From Streptomyces echinatus (GTDB lineage: Bacteria > Actinomycetota > Actinomycetes > Streptomycetales > Streptomycetaceae), in the NCBI RefSeq assembly GCF_014203595.1, contig NZ_JACHJK010000003.1, forward strand, positions 124,001 to 188,000: a DNA stretch of 64,000 bases, written 5' to 3'. The notes under the pieces were generated by a model. That model was not told the DNA's origin. It ran no database searches and saw nothing but the letters and a program-made list of their open reading frames with translations. Made by a program: the position numbers and the translations under genes. Below are positions 47,242 to 55,876 of the stretch, piece after piece; the first letter of the stretch is position 1; each line of letters starts with the position of its first letter.

Positions 47242-50016
47242 ATGGCCCGTAGTTGGGGGTTGGTGGGTGAGTATGGTCGGGATGCCGTGTGGGTCGGACA
47301 GGAGCAAGTCGTGGAGCATGGGCAGCCCTGGGAGGGCATCGCACAAGCGGACACCGTCGGCGGGGACCATGTCGATTTCCGAGGCGGCACCTTCCACGGC
47401 CCCGTCATAGGCACCACCATCACAAGCCGGCCGCCGGCTTCATGGCCACACCAGGTCGGAACCATCCCTGCCTCGGCCGTCTGCTTCCAGGACCGCGCGG
47501 AAGTCACTCGTCTCGCAGCGGTGTCGGCCGACGGCGGAGCGGTGCTCGTCACGCAGCCTGCACCGGCGGGGGTGGTGGTGGGCCTGGGCGGGGTCGGCAA
47601 GACCCAGCTCGCCGCCCACTACGCCCGCACCGCCTGGCAGGCCGGCAACCTGGACGTGCTGGTGTGGATCACCGCGACCACCCCCCAGAGCATCATCACC
47701 GGCTACACGCAGGCCGCCGCCGAACTGCTCGGCGCCGACCCCGCCGACCCCCAGGCCGCCACCGCATTCCTGGCCTGGCTCGAGCCCAAGGCCGGACAGC
47801 GCCCCTGCCGCTGGCTGGTGGTCCTGGACGACGTGACCGACCCGGCAGACCTCAACGGCCTGTGGCCGCCGCCCAGCCCCACCGGCCGGACCCTGCTCAC
47901 CACCCGCCGCCAGGACGCCGCCCTGACCACCGGCCGCCACCGCATCCCCGTCGGCGTCTTCACCCCCGCCGAATCCCTCGCCTACCTCACCCGCGCCCTA
48001 CCCGCACACACCGAGCCCGACGGGCAGCTCACCGGACTCGCCCACGACCTCGGACATCTGCCGCTGGCCCTGTCCCAGGCCGCCGCCTACCTCAGCGACA
48101 CCAGCATGCCCGTCACCGACTACCGCCAGCTCCTGGCCGACCGCACCACCGCACTGCGCGACGCCGCGCCCCCGGCTCTCCCCGACGGGCAGGCCCTGGC
48201 AGTGGCCGCCACCTGGTCACTGTCCATCGAACACGCCGACCGCCTCCCGCCTGTCGGGCTGGCCCGCCCCCTGCTCCAGCTCGCCGCATTCCTGGACCCC
48301 AACGGCGTCCCTGACACCGTCCTGACCAGCACCTCCGCCCGCGCCTACCTCACCTGCCACCGCACCAGCCCAGACACCCCCGCACGGATTCCGGTCAGTC
48401 CAGGGACCGGCACGTCAGAGCAGGAGGTGCCGGGGCGTGATGCCCGTATGGCTTTGAGCGTGCTGCGCCGGTTCAGCCTCATCGAGCACACCGCCGACAC
48501 ACCCCACAGTGCGGTCCGCGTCCACCAGCTCGTCCAGCGATCCGTCCGCGACACCCTCACCCCCGACCAGCGCAACCAAACCGCCCGAACGGCCGCCGAT
48601 GCCCTAACAGAGGCGTGGCCCAAGATCGAAAGCGACACTGTCCTGGCCCAGGCACTGCGCGCCAACACCACCGCCCTGACCTCTTGTGCAGAAGACACGC
48701 TGTATGAGCCAGCCACGCACGCGGTGCTCTACCGCACTGGAATCAGTCTCGGTGAGGCTGGCCAGGCCGCCGCTGCCCGCGACCACTTCTCCCACCTCGT
48801 GGGCGCCACGACCCTCCGTCTCGGCCCTGACCATCCCCACACCCTCGCCACCCGAAACAACCTCGCCCGGTGGCAGGGTGAGGCAGGAGATGCAGCCGGG
48901 GCCACCACCGCCTACGCCGACCTTCTAAGCGACCACATCCGGGTGCTGGGCACCGATCACCCTCACACTCACATCGTCCGGAACAACCTCGCCTACTGGC
49001 GGGGAGAGATGGGGGACGCGGCCGGAGCCGCCGCAGCGACCGCCGATCTCCAGCAGCACATGGTCCGCGTGCTGGGCACCAACCACCCCGACACCCTGAG
49101 CACTCGGAGCAATCTCGCCCGGTGGCAGGGTGAGATGGGGGACGCGGCCGGGGCCGCCGCTGCCTTCGCCGTCCTCCTGGACGACATGGTCCGAGTGCTG
49201 GGCACCGACCACCCACTGACACTCAACACCCGCAATCAACTTGCCTCGTGGCGAGGTGAAGCGGGGGATGCGGCCGGAGCCGCCGCCGCCTACGCCGACC
49301 TCCTGCAGGACCGACGGCGGGTGCTGGGCACCGAACACCCCGACACCCTCACCAACCGGAACAACCTCGCCCACTATCAGGGCGAGTCGGGGGATGCGGC
49401 CGGAGCTGCCGCCGCCTTCGCCGACCTCCTGCAGGACCGACGGCGAGTGCTGGGCACCGAACACCCCGACACCCTCACCACCCGGGGCAACCTCGCCTCG
49501 TGGCGGGGAGAAGCGGGGGATGCGGCCGGGGCCGCCGCTGCCTTCGCCGTCCTCCTGGACGACATGGTCCGAGTGCTGGGCACCGACCACCCCTACACCC
49601 TCACCGCGAAAAACAACCTCGCCGCGTGGCGGGGGGAGGCGGGGGATGCGGCCGGAGCTGCCGCCGCCTTCGCCGACCTCCTGCAGGACCGACGGCGAGT
49701 GCTGGGCCCTGACCACCCCCTGACCCTCACCACCCGGGGCAACCTCGCCTCGTGGCGGGGGGAGGCGGGTGATGCGGCCGGAGCTGCCGCCGCCTACGCC
49801 CACCTCCTGGACGACATGGTCCGAGTGCTGGGCACCGACCACCCCTACACCCTCACCGCCAAAAACAACCTCGCCCGATGGCGGGCAGCGGCTGAAGCAA
49901 CAACCCCGGAGTGGTCGGACAAGGGCCGCCCTGGCCACGAACCCGACTGCGAAACAGGCGCAGGCAACACAACGCTGCTGTCCCGAAAACCAGAACGGGC
50001 CCGGGAGCGTACTTGA
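47242..50016 (+). CDS. STAND NTPase (NB-ARC) with long tetratricopeptide array
   Basis: About 924 residues from ATG 47242; the ribosome site (GAGGAGGAGGG) is somewhat far, so the start is uncertain. N-terminal region with GDHVDFRGGTFHGPVIG and SWPHQVGTIPASAVCFQDRA, a pattern common before bacterial NB-ARC domains. P-loop VVGLGGVGKTQLAAHYART near residue 113, Walker B RWLVVLDDVTDPADL, then GxP region HLPLALSQAAAYLSD. From about residue 525 eight exact-length 42-residue kinesin-light-chain-type TPR units plus a partial ninth. Such proteins act as signal sensors; many are in anti-phage defence. No effector (nuclease, protease) domain is obvious, so the role is open. Confidence 0.88.
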   Translation: MARSWGLVGEYGRDAVWVGQEQVVEHGQPWEGIAQADTVGGDHVDFRGGTFHGPVIGTTITSRPPASWPHQVGTIPASAVCFQDRAEVTRLAAVSADGGAVLVTQPAPAGVVVGLGGVGKTQLAAHYARTAWQAGNLDVLVWITATTPQSIITGYTQAAAELLGADPADPQAATAFLAWLEPKAGQRPCRWLVVLDDVTDPADLNGLWPPPSPTGRTLLTTRRQDAALTTGRHRIPVGVFTPAESLAYLTRALPAHTEPDGQLTGLAHDLGHLPLALSQAAAYLSDTSMPVTDYRQLLADRTTALRDAAPPALPDGQALAVAATWSLSIEHADRLPPVGLARPLLQLAAFLDPNGVPDTVLTSTSARAYLTCHRTSPDTPARIPVSPGTGTSEQEVPGRDARMALSVLRRFSLIEHTADTPHSAVRVHQLVQRSVRDTLTPDQRNQTARTAADALTEAWPKIESDTVLAQALRANTTALTSCAEDTLYEPATHAVLYRTGISLGEAGQAAAARDHFSHLVGATTLRLGPDHPHTLATRNNLARWQGEAGDAAGATTAYADLLSDHIRVLGTDHPHTHIVRNNLAYWRGEMGDAAGAAAATADLQQHMVRVLGTNHPDTLSTRSNLARWQGEMGDAAGAAAAFAVLLDDMVRVLGTDHPLTLNTRNQLASWRGEAGDAAGAAAAYADLLQDRRRVLGTEHPDTLTNRNNLAHYQGESGDAAGAAAAFADLLQDRRRVLGTEHPDTLTTRGNLASWRGEAGDAAGAAAAFAVLLDDMVRVLGTDHPYTLTAKNNLAAWRGEAGDAAGAAAAFADLLQDRRRVLGPDHPLTLTTRGNLASWRGEAGDAAGAAAAYAHLLDDMVRVLGTDHPYTLTAKNNLARWRAAAEATTPEWSDKGRPGHEPDCETGAGNTTLLSRKPERARERT
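48820..49890 (+). repeat. 126-base tandem repeat array (8.5 units) inside the STAND gene
   Basis: Eight full 126-base units from 48820 to 49827 plus a partial unit. Each encodes a 42-residue TPR of the form LGTDHPxTLxxRNNLAxWRG-EAGDAAGAAAAxADLLxDxxRV. Units 3, 6 and 8 share nearly identical ends (LLDDMVRVLGTDHP) and units 4, 5 and 7 another (LLQDRRRVLG), showing recent duplication of paired units. Confidence 0.9.
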
Positions 50017-50182
50017 GAACGTTGGTGACCAGCTCGCTCACCACCAGCTGGGTCAGGTCCTCGACACGATCAGACACAGGCAGTGGGCGGTCAGGTCGTG
50101 CCTGGTCGAGGAACACGCGGGCGCGGCGGCGTGCCTCTCCGATGCTGGCGTTGTCCGTCGGCAGGGCGTAGCCGGCACGCAT
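50017..50182 (-). pseudogene. HATPase_c (RsbW-like anti-sigma kinase) N-terminal fragment
   Basis: From ATG 50182 the frame reads MRAGYALPTDNASIGEARRR, RVFLDQARPDRPLPVSDRVE and DLTQLVVSELVTNVLKYAPG, the beginning of an RsbW/SpoIIAB-type ATPase up to the N box. After GPVLV near 50015 the homology stops abruptly, exactly at the 3' end of the STAND gene, so the array gene appears to have been inserted or recombined here. Truncated. Confidence 0.7.
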
Positions 50183-50407
50183 CAGGTGCTCGTCCGGGCC
50201 GGTACAGCCATCTCCATCCGTAGTGGTTCCACGTCTTGTCGCCCTCACTCCATTCCCGCGCGTCCGTAACCGCGATCACGCCATGCATGCAGGGCGGCAA
50301 CGGTGCCGGTTGCGCACCACCGTCCCTCTGTCTTGCGCCGTGGCAGTCGGGCAGAATCGTCCGCACGTCCCTGACCGGGCCAGCCTAGGAACGCAGTCGA
50401 GGAGACG

Positions 50408-50818
50408 GTGAACAATCCCCACAGCAGTGACCGGCCCGATCGACTGATCATCGAACATCACATGAACGGCGGCGTTCGAGTCGTAGCCGTGCACGGCGAG
50501 ATCGACCACGGCATCACAGACGTCCTCAGACAGGCCCCGCTGCCGGGCGACGATGCGCTGCCGCTGCGGGTCGTGGCAGACCTCAGCGGTGCGACCTTCA
50601 TGGACTCCAGCGGTCTCAACGTTCTCATCGCCACCCATCGGCAGGTCAGCGACACACAAGGGTGGCTACGCATCGCCGGTGCCCAGGCATCCGTCCAGCG
50701 TCTGCTGGAACTGGTCGGCGTCGACGCCGTCATCCCCTGCCACCCCACCGTCGAAACAGGCCATAGCCGCCTGAACGGCGACAGCCCGGCGCCCGCCGCG
50801 CCGGCGTCGGCCCGCTGA
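50408..50818 (+). CDS. STAS-domain anti-sigma-factor antagonist
   Basis: 136 residues from a GTG with upstream GGAG. STAS fold: VRVVAVHGEIDHGITDVLRQ, VVADLSGATFMDSSGLNVLI, GWLRIAGAQASVQRLLELVG, VDAVIPCHPTVE. The Ser in FMDSSGLN is the phosphorylation site used in SpoIIAA/RsbV partner switching. A Pro/Ala-rich tail follows. It probably releases a sigma factor by binding an RsbW-type kinase; the fragment at 50017-50182 may be what is left of a cognate kinase gene. Confidence 0.88.
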   Translation: MNNPHSSDRPDRLIIEHHMNGGVRVVAVHGEIDHGITDVLRQAPLPGDDALPLRVVADLSGATFMDSSGLNVLIATHRQVSDTQGWLRIAGAQASVQRLLELVGVDAVIPCHPTVETGHSRLNGDSPAPAAPASAR

Positions 50819-50990
50819 CCCAAGCCAGGCACATCTATGGCCGTACCGTGACTCGGGGCGGCGCCCACGGCCGTGATCGGAAGACCACCACCAGGCTATG
50901 AACGCCACAGGGCGCCCGCACCCGCGGGCGGCAGCCGTGTGCGACGAGCGCCGGGCGAGGCGGGGAGCCGACCGTTCGTCGGTGCTTTCC

Positions 50991-52166
50991 TCAGGGTGTG
51001 AGGACGACCTTCTCGCAGTGGTCCTTTTTGTTCTTGAACAGGTCGTAGCCGGTCGGTGCCTCGGTCAGTGGCAGTCGGTGGGTGATGATCCGGGTGGGGT
51101 CGATCTTGCCCTGCTCGATCATGCCGAGCAGCGGCTTCATGTACTTCTGCACGTGGCACTGCCCGGTGCGCAGGGTCAGGGACCTGTTCATCCAGGCACC
51201 CGCCGGGAACTTGTCGATCAGTCCGCCGTAGACGCCGATGACCGACACCACGCCGCCGCTGCGGCAGGACAGGATGGCCTGGCGCAGGGCGTGCGGCCGG
51301 TCGGTCTCGGAGCGGACCGCCTGCTTGGCGCGGTCGTAGAGGTGGACGTGGGAGGCGCCGTGTGTGGCCTCCATGCCGACCGCGTCGATGCACTTGTCGG
51401 GGCCCCGGCCGCCGGTGAGTTCGAGCAGTGCCGACCGTACGTCGGTGTCCTCGAAGTTGATGGTGGTGTAGCCCTGGGCGGCGGCCATGTCGAGCCGGTA
51501 GGTCTCCTTGTCGATCGCGATGACCTTTTCCGCGCCCAGGACCCGGGCGCTGTCCATGGCGAACTGCCCGACCGGACCGGCGCCCCAGACGGCGACGACG
51601 TCACCTTCCTGGATGTCGCACATGTCGGCGCCCATGTACCCGGTCGGCAGGATGTCGGACAGGAACAGCACCTGCTCGTCGCTGAGGTCCGACTCGATTT
51701 TGAGGGCGTTGGCGTCGGCGAGCACCACGCGGGCGTACTCGGCCTGGCCGCCGGCGAAGCCGCCGGTGAGGTGGGAGTAGCCGTAGATCCCGGCGGTGGG
51801 GTGACCGAAGAACTTCTCCGAGATGCCGGCGTTGGGGTTGGTGTTCTCGCAGCACGAGTACAGCTCCGCGCGACAGGACGCGCACGCGCCGCAGGCAATG
51901 GGGAAGGGCACGACGACCCGGTCGCCGACGCGCAGTTTGCCGTCGCTGATGCCGGAGCCGACCTCGACGACCTCTCCCATGAACTCGTGGCCCATGATGT
52001 CGCCCTTTTCCATGGTGGGGACGTAGCCGTCGAGCAGATGGAGGTCGGAGCCGCAGATCGCCGTGGAGGTGATCTTCACGATGGCGTCGCGGTTGTTGAG
52101 GATCGACGGGTCCGGTACCTCCTGCACCTCGACCGAGTTGCGTCCCGTCCAGCAGTTCGCCTTCAT
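50991..52166 (-). CDS. Zinc-dependent alcohol dehydrogenase (glutathione-independent formaldehyde dehydrogenase-like)
   Basis: 391 residues from ATG 52166. Catalytic zinc ligands in TAICGSDLHLLDG and IMGHEFMGEVVEVG; structural zinc cysteines in FPIACGACASCRAELYSCCE; Rossmann motif VAVWGAGPVGQFAMDSARV with an acidic residue at the second strand end (AIDKETYR), suggesting NAD. This group includes formaldehyde dismutases and dehydrogenases. It overlaps the SRPBCC gene by four bases (ATGA), so the two are coexpressed. Substrate not assignable. Confidence 0.92.
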   Translation of the reverse strand: MKANCWTGRNSVEVQEVPDPSILNNRDAIVKITSTAICGSDLHLLDGYVPTMEKGDIMGHEFMGEVVEVGSGISDGKLRVGDRVVVPFPIACGACASCRAELYSCCENTNPNAGISEKFFGHPTAGIYGYSHLTGGFAGGQAEYARVVLADANALKIESDLSDEQVLFLSDILPTGYMGADMCDIQEGDVVAVWGAGPVGQFAMDSARVLGAEKVIAIDKETYRLDMAAAQGYTTINFEDTDVRSALLELTGGRGPDKCIDAVGMEATHGASHVHLYDRAKQAVRSETDRPHALRQAILSCRSGGVVSVIGVYGGLIDKFPAGAWMNRSLTLRTGQCHVQKYMKPLLGMIEQGKIDPTRIITHRLPLTEAPTGYDLFKNKKDHCEKVVLTP

Positions 52167-53101
52167 GCCAGGGCCTCCTTCAGTTCGTCCTCGGTCAGCG
52201 GTCGGGCCGGGTGCTGCGGGAACTCGCCGCGGGCCCGCTTGCCGCCGGGTGCGCCCTCCGAGCGGACGACCTCGCCGGTCTCCGCGATCTGCTTGAAGCG
52301 GCGCAGGTCGTCGTCCAGCTGCTGGTGCGGTTCCTCGCCGAAGTAGCGCGCCGCGGCCTTGCCCAGCGCTCCGCCGGGCAGGTTGTAGCGCAGGGTCACC
52401 CGGATCTCCGTGCCCCGGCCGCCAGGGGCGGGCACGAAGCGGACCTCGCCGGAGTTGTCGATGTCGGCACCGTCCACCGACCGCCAGGCGATCAGCTGGC
52501 CGGCAACCTCCTGCGTGGTTTCGGCGTCCCATTCGACCGCCTTGCCGAACGGCGCGCTGGCCCGCCAGTGACTGGTGCGCGGGCCGGTGACGCGCACCTC
52601 CTCCAGGTGCGCCATGAAGTGCGGCAGCCGCTCCAGGTCCCTCCAGAGGGCGTAGACCTCGTCCGGGGGGTTGGCAACGGTGGTGGTCGCGGTCAGATCC
52701 ATGGGGGTGCTCCTACGGGTGCGGGTCACGGCCGCGTAGACGTCCGTGGCCGTGATGGCGGTGACCGCGGCGGTCGCGGCAATGGTGCGGCCGAGGCCAC
52801 GACCGTTGTGGTTCTTCAGTGCCCGGGCCAGCATCGTCAGGTCCATGAGATCGCCGCCGACGCGGCCCCAGAGCCAGGCCGGATGCGGCCGTCCCAGCAA
52901 CCCGGTCGCCGCCGCCAGCTCGCGCACACCGACGGCGGTCGTGGCCGAACGGTGCCGGAATTTGCCGTCCACGCCCAAGGCCCGGGCGAAGCCGGCCGGA
53001 GCGGCGACCTGGGGCACGCCCAGGAGCGCACTGGCCCAGCCCAGGCCACGCACGAGCGGATCGTGTCGTAGAGGGGAGGTGGAGTGGATGTCTGTCTTCA
53101 T
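52163..53101 (-). CDS. Membrane-associated SRPBCC (cyclase/dehydrase-like) protein
   Basis: About 312 residues from ATG 53101 (MKTDIHSTSPLRHDPLVRGL). The N-terminal half has hydrophobic stretches (ALLGVPQVAAPAGFARALG; RTIAATAAVTAITATDVYAA), likely membrane-bound. The C-terminal half is a START-type SRPBCC domain: PPDEVYALWRDLERLPHFMA, HLEEVRVTGPRTSHWRASAP, FGKAVEWDAETTQEVAGQLI, VTLRYNLPGGALGKAAARYF. Such fusions sit beside the same zinc dehydrogenase in many actinobacteria. Function unknown; a lipid or polyketide ligand is possible. Confidence 0.85.
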   Translation of the reverse strand: MKTDIHSTSPLRHDPLVRGLGWASALLGVPQVAAPAGFARALGVDGKFRHRSATTAVGVRELAAATGLLGRPHPAWLWGRVGGDLMDLTMLARALKNHNGRGLGRTIAATAAVTAITATDVYAAVTRTRRSTPMDLTATTTVANPPDEVYALWRDLERLPHFMAHLEEVRVTGPRTSHWRASAPFGKAVEWDAETTQEVAGQLIAWRSVDGADIDNSGEVRFVPAPGGRGTEIRVTLRYNLPGGALGKAAARYFGEEPHQQLDDDLRRFKQIAETGEVVRSEGAPGGKRARGEFPQHPARPLTEDELKEALA

Positions 53102-53471
53102 GAGTGCTCCCCACGTGCGGTGAGGTGAACGGAAGGCGGGCCACTTGAGTGAGAAGGTCAAACGCGCATTGCGGATAACACGGGAGTTTCCTCGTGACCC
53201 GCACCCAATCCTCAACTTCCGTCACGGGACGCGCGCAGCCGTCCGGTCGCGGCGCGGACGTGCGCCCTGGGCTTGACGAGCGCTTCCTGAAAGACGAAGG
53301 CGGTGTCATCGTCCGCTGCCGCGATGGCGACCACGACGAGTGCTGGCCTCTGCGACGTGTGGCCCTGATCGGCTTTACGTCCTGGGTGACGCCGGGGCAT
53401 CGATGCGGTTCGCCGGCCCTGGGTCCTTCACCTGAAAGGGAGCGCTGGAGGGAGCGGGCAAGCAGTCCGAG
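53102..53471. other. 370 bases between divergent genes, nothing recognised
   Basis: Shared upstream region of the SRPBCC-dehydrogenase operon and the TetR gene. The operator palindrome lies at its right end. No other motif or gene seen. Confidence 0.4.
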
Positions 53472-53493
53472 TTCTTGACTCCGAGGTCAAGAA
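53472..53493 (+). promoter_or_regulatory. Palindromic operator at the tetR promoter
   Basis: TTCTTGAC-tccgag-GTCAAGAA, perfect eight-base arms with a six-base spacer, ending 20 bases before the TetR start. The left arm overlaps TTGACT (53475-53480), a likely -35 box, with TATTGT at 53500-53505 as the -10 (19-base spacing). Well placed for autorepression. A related half site, TTCAAGAA, occurs just before the SDR gene (about 54150-54157). Confidence 0.65.
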
Positions 53494-53512
53494 TGGTGCT
53501 ATTGTTCTGATC

Positions 53513-54091
53513 ATGGGAAGGCCCAAGCAATTCGATCCGGATGCCGCCGTCGAGCAGGCAATGGAAGTGTTCTGGCGGAAGGGATATGCCGGAACCACAC
53601 CGCAAGACCTCGTCGACGCGCTCGGCATCGGCAAGGGCAGCCTCTACAACACCTTCGGCAGCAAGCATGCCCTGTTCGAGCAAGCGCTCCGCCGCTATCG
53701 AGACAGTCAGGCCGTTGCTCTGATCGAGATGTTCGAGGGGCCCGGTACGGTCAAGGAGCGCCTGCGCAAAACGCTCGGGTTTCTCGCCGAGATGGACCTC
53801 GCGGACCCGGACCGTCGGGGCTGCATGGCCGTGAACGCCGCGGCGGAACTCGCCGGGACGGACAAGGCGGCAACCGAACTCGTCCAGCGCATGTTCGCAC
53901 GGACCGAAGACGCCTTCCGGGCACTGGCCGAAGAAGGGCAGCGGTCGGGAGAGATCGCCCCGGAACGCGACCCCGCGGCCCTGGGCAGCCTGCTACTGAA
54001 CACCGTCGTGGGCTTGCGGCTCTTGGCACGTGTTGCCGAGAATCCTGATCGCCTTCGTCGCGTCATCGACGCAACAGTCGACTCCCTCTGA
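53513..54091 (+). CDS. TetR/AcrR-family regulator
   Basis: 192 residues: MGRPKQFDPDAAVEQAMEVF, WRKGYAGTTPQDLVDALGIG, KGSLYNTFGSKHALFEQALR form the helix-turn-helix; the ligand domain has RRGCMAVNAAAELAGTDKAA, a pattern common in regulators of SDR or other oxidoreductase genes (TetR_C_6/16 type). It is preceded by a perfect palindrome and followed, 77 bases on, by an SDR gene on the same strand, its probable target. Confidence 0.92.
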   Translation: MGRPKQFDPDAAVEQAMEVFWRKGYAGTTPQDLVDALGIGKGSLYNTFGSKHALFEQALRRYRDSQAVALIEMFEGPGTVKERLRKTLGFLAEMDLADPDRRGCMAVNAAAELAGTDKAATELVQRMFARTEDAFRALAEEGQRSGEIAPERDPAALGSLLLNTVVGLRLLARVAENPDRLRRVIDATVDSL

Positions 54092-54168
54092 ACCGAACCG
54101 CAGCGCTCGCTCGGTCCGGAGCGAGCGCTACCCACATTCTGTACCTGAAGTTCAAGAACTGGAGGGTC

Positions 54169-54953
54169 ATGGACCTCAACCTCACTGCCAAGACGGCCGT
54201 CGTCACCGGTGCCAGCCGGGGGATCGGGCTCGCCACGGTCCGGACGCTCACCGCCGAAGGCGTCAATGTCGTCGGTGCGGCCCGCACCATCACACCTGAG
54301 CTGAAGGAAACCGGCGCGCACACAATCGCAGCCGACCTGAGCACTGCCGAAGGCGTCACTACGCTCATGGACAGCGCCCTCATCGAACTGGGGGGGGCAT
54401 CGACCTGCTGGTGAACAACGTCGGGGCCGGAGACGACGTGGAGCCTGTGGGCTTCCTCGACACCGACGACACGCGGTGGACCCGCGTCTTCGACCTCAAT
54501 CTACTCAATGCCGTTCGCACCACCCGCGCAGCCGTGCCCAGCCTGATCGAACGCAGCGGATCAATCGTCAACGTCTCCTCCATCAACTCCCGGCTGCCCG
54601 CAGCCGGCCCGGTCGCCTACAGCGCGGCCAAGGCAGCACTCACTGCGCTGGGCAAGTCACTGGCCGAGGAGTTCGGGCCCCAGGGCGTGCGCGTGAACAC
54701 CGTCTCCCCCGGAGTGGTCCGCACCTCCATCTGGGAGGATCCCGACGGCTTCGGCGGCAAGGTGGCGGCCGGAGCGGGGGCGGAGCACGCCGCGTTTCTT
54801 CAGCAGATCCCGGAAGCCTTCGCCATCACCACCGGCCGGATCACCGAACCCGAAGAGGTGGCGGCCTTGATCGTATTCCTTCTCTCTGACATCGCCGGCA
54901 ACATCACCGGCACCGATCACGTCATCGACGGCGGCACGGTCAAGACACTTTGA
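54169..54953 (+). pseudogene. Short-chain dehydrogenase/reductase, single frameshift in a G8 tract
   Basis: The first frame (from ATG 54169) has the NAD(P) motif VVTGASRGIGLATVRTL and runs to DSALIELGG. The second frame (from about 54400) continues without loss: IDLLVNNVGAGDD, SGSIVNVSSINSRLPAAGPV, AYSAAKAALTALGKSLAEEF (catalytic Ser, Tyr, Lys), and ends GTDHVIDGGTVKTL. The frames join at a run of eight G (54389-54396 region) where nine would give CTG GGG GGG GGC and one intact 260-residue SDR. So a one-base deletion in a homopolymer separates this from a functional gene; sequencing error or slippage is possible. Confidence 0.88.
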
Positions 54954-55419
54954 ACCAGAGAAAGCGCCGAGGCGGCGGGCTGATTTCCTATGATGGTGAG
55001 GACGAGGTCACCTCGCCCCCCACCGTCATAAGACATGACAAGACCGTGAGGCAGGCTCCTCCGGCCAAGCAGAGAGACAGCCACAGAATCAGCGGTCCGA
55101 GGCTGCTCATGCCATGGATCGCGAGATCCTGCACCCAGGCCATGAAAGCGACAGACCGTCCGCACGCGGGAGCGGCAGCCTGTGCCACTCGGGGCTGGCT
55201 GCCCGGCCGGGACGCGAGCGGACAGCCGGCCACCGGCTCGATCAATTCCAGGCGTTGTACGCCGTACCGGTCCAAGCACCCGTTCGGCTGCGTCTGCACC
55301 TTCAGAGTGCCGGGTGCAGGGGCTGGTGCCTTCTTGCTGGCTGCTGATTGACGACGGTCCCGCGGAGCCGGTCGACGGAAAGATTCGGGCGTTGGGGCAC
55401 TTCGCCATTCCTCACCCGG
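54954..55419. other. 466 bases without a recognisable gene
   Basis: Between the SDR gene and the minus-strand STAS gene (which reads toward it). No supported coding sequence. Confidence 0.4.
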
Positions 55420-55794
55420 TCAATGCGGTGCGGCTTCCGGGGAGGGGTAGCTGTGGAGGACTTGGTCGACGCCGGTCAGTTGCAGCATCTTCTGCACTGG
55501 CTGGCTGGGGGCGATCAGCGCGAGGCGGGCGCCGGTGCTGCGGGCGGTGCGGTATGCGGTGATCAAGCAGGTGAGCCCGGCGGAGTCGAGGAAGGTGACG
55601 CCGGACAGGTCCACCAGCACCGTGTGCGGGTCGCGGTCCAGCAGCGGTTGCAGTGCGTCAGCGAGATGGTGGGCGGTGTGCAGGTCCAGCTGCCCCGTGA
55701 CGGTCACAAGACGGCGGTCGGGGGCGGCGGTATGCACCCGTACGTCCACAGGGGCAGCATGTCGCTTCTCAGGCGCGGGCGGGTCGGTGCTCAC
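55420..55794 (-). CDS. STAS-domain anti-sigma-factor antagonist
   Basis: 124 residues: RRLVTVTGQLDLHTAHHLAD, VLVDLSGVTFLDSAGLTCLI, RLALIAPSQPVQKMLQLTGV. The Ser of FLDSAGL is the predicted phosphorylation site. A 25-residue Pro/Ala-rich N-terminus precedes the domain. Divergent from the kinase fragment that starts at 55877. Partner and sigma factor unknown. Confidence 0.9.
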   Translation of the reverse strand: MSTDPPAPEKRHAAPVDVRVHTAAPDRRLVTVTGQLDLHTAHHLADALQPLLDRDPHTVLVDLSGVTFLDSAGLTCLITAYRTARSTGARLALIAPSQPVQKMLQLTGVDQVLHSYPSPEAAPH

Positions 55795-55876
55795 GTGATC
55801 CTCCTGCCTGGGCTGGTGTGACTCATGGGGTCAGCTCGTCCTGGTGGCCGCCGCGCCACTCGGCGAGCAGGACGGG

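Noticed and set aside
48820..49890. Regular repeats considered as a CRISPR array
   Set aside because: The 126-base units are in frame, encode TPR repeats and have no spacers.
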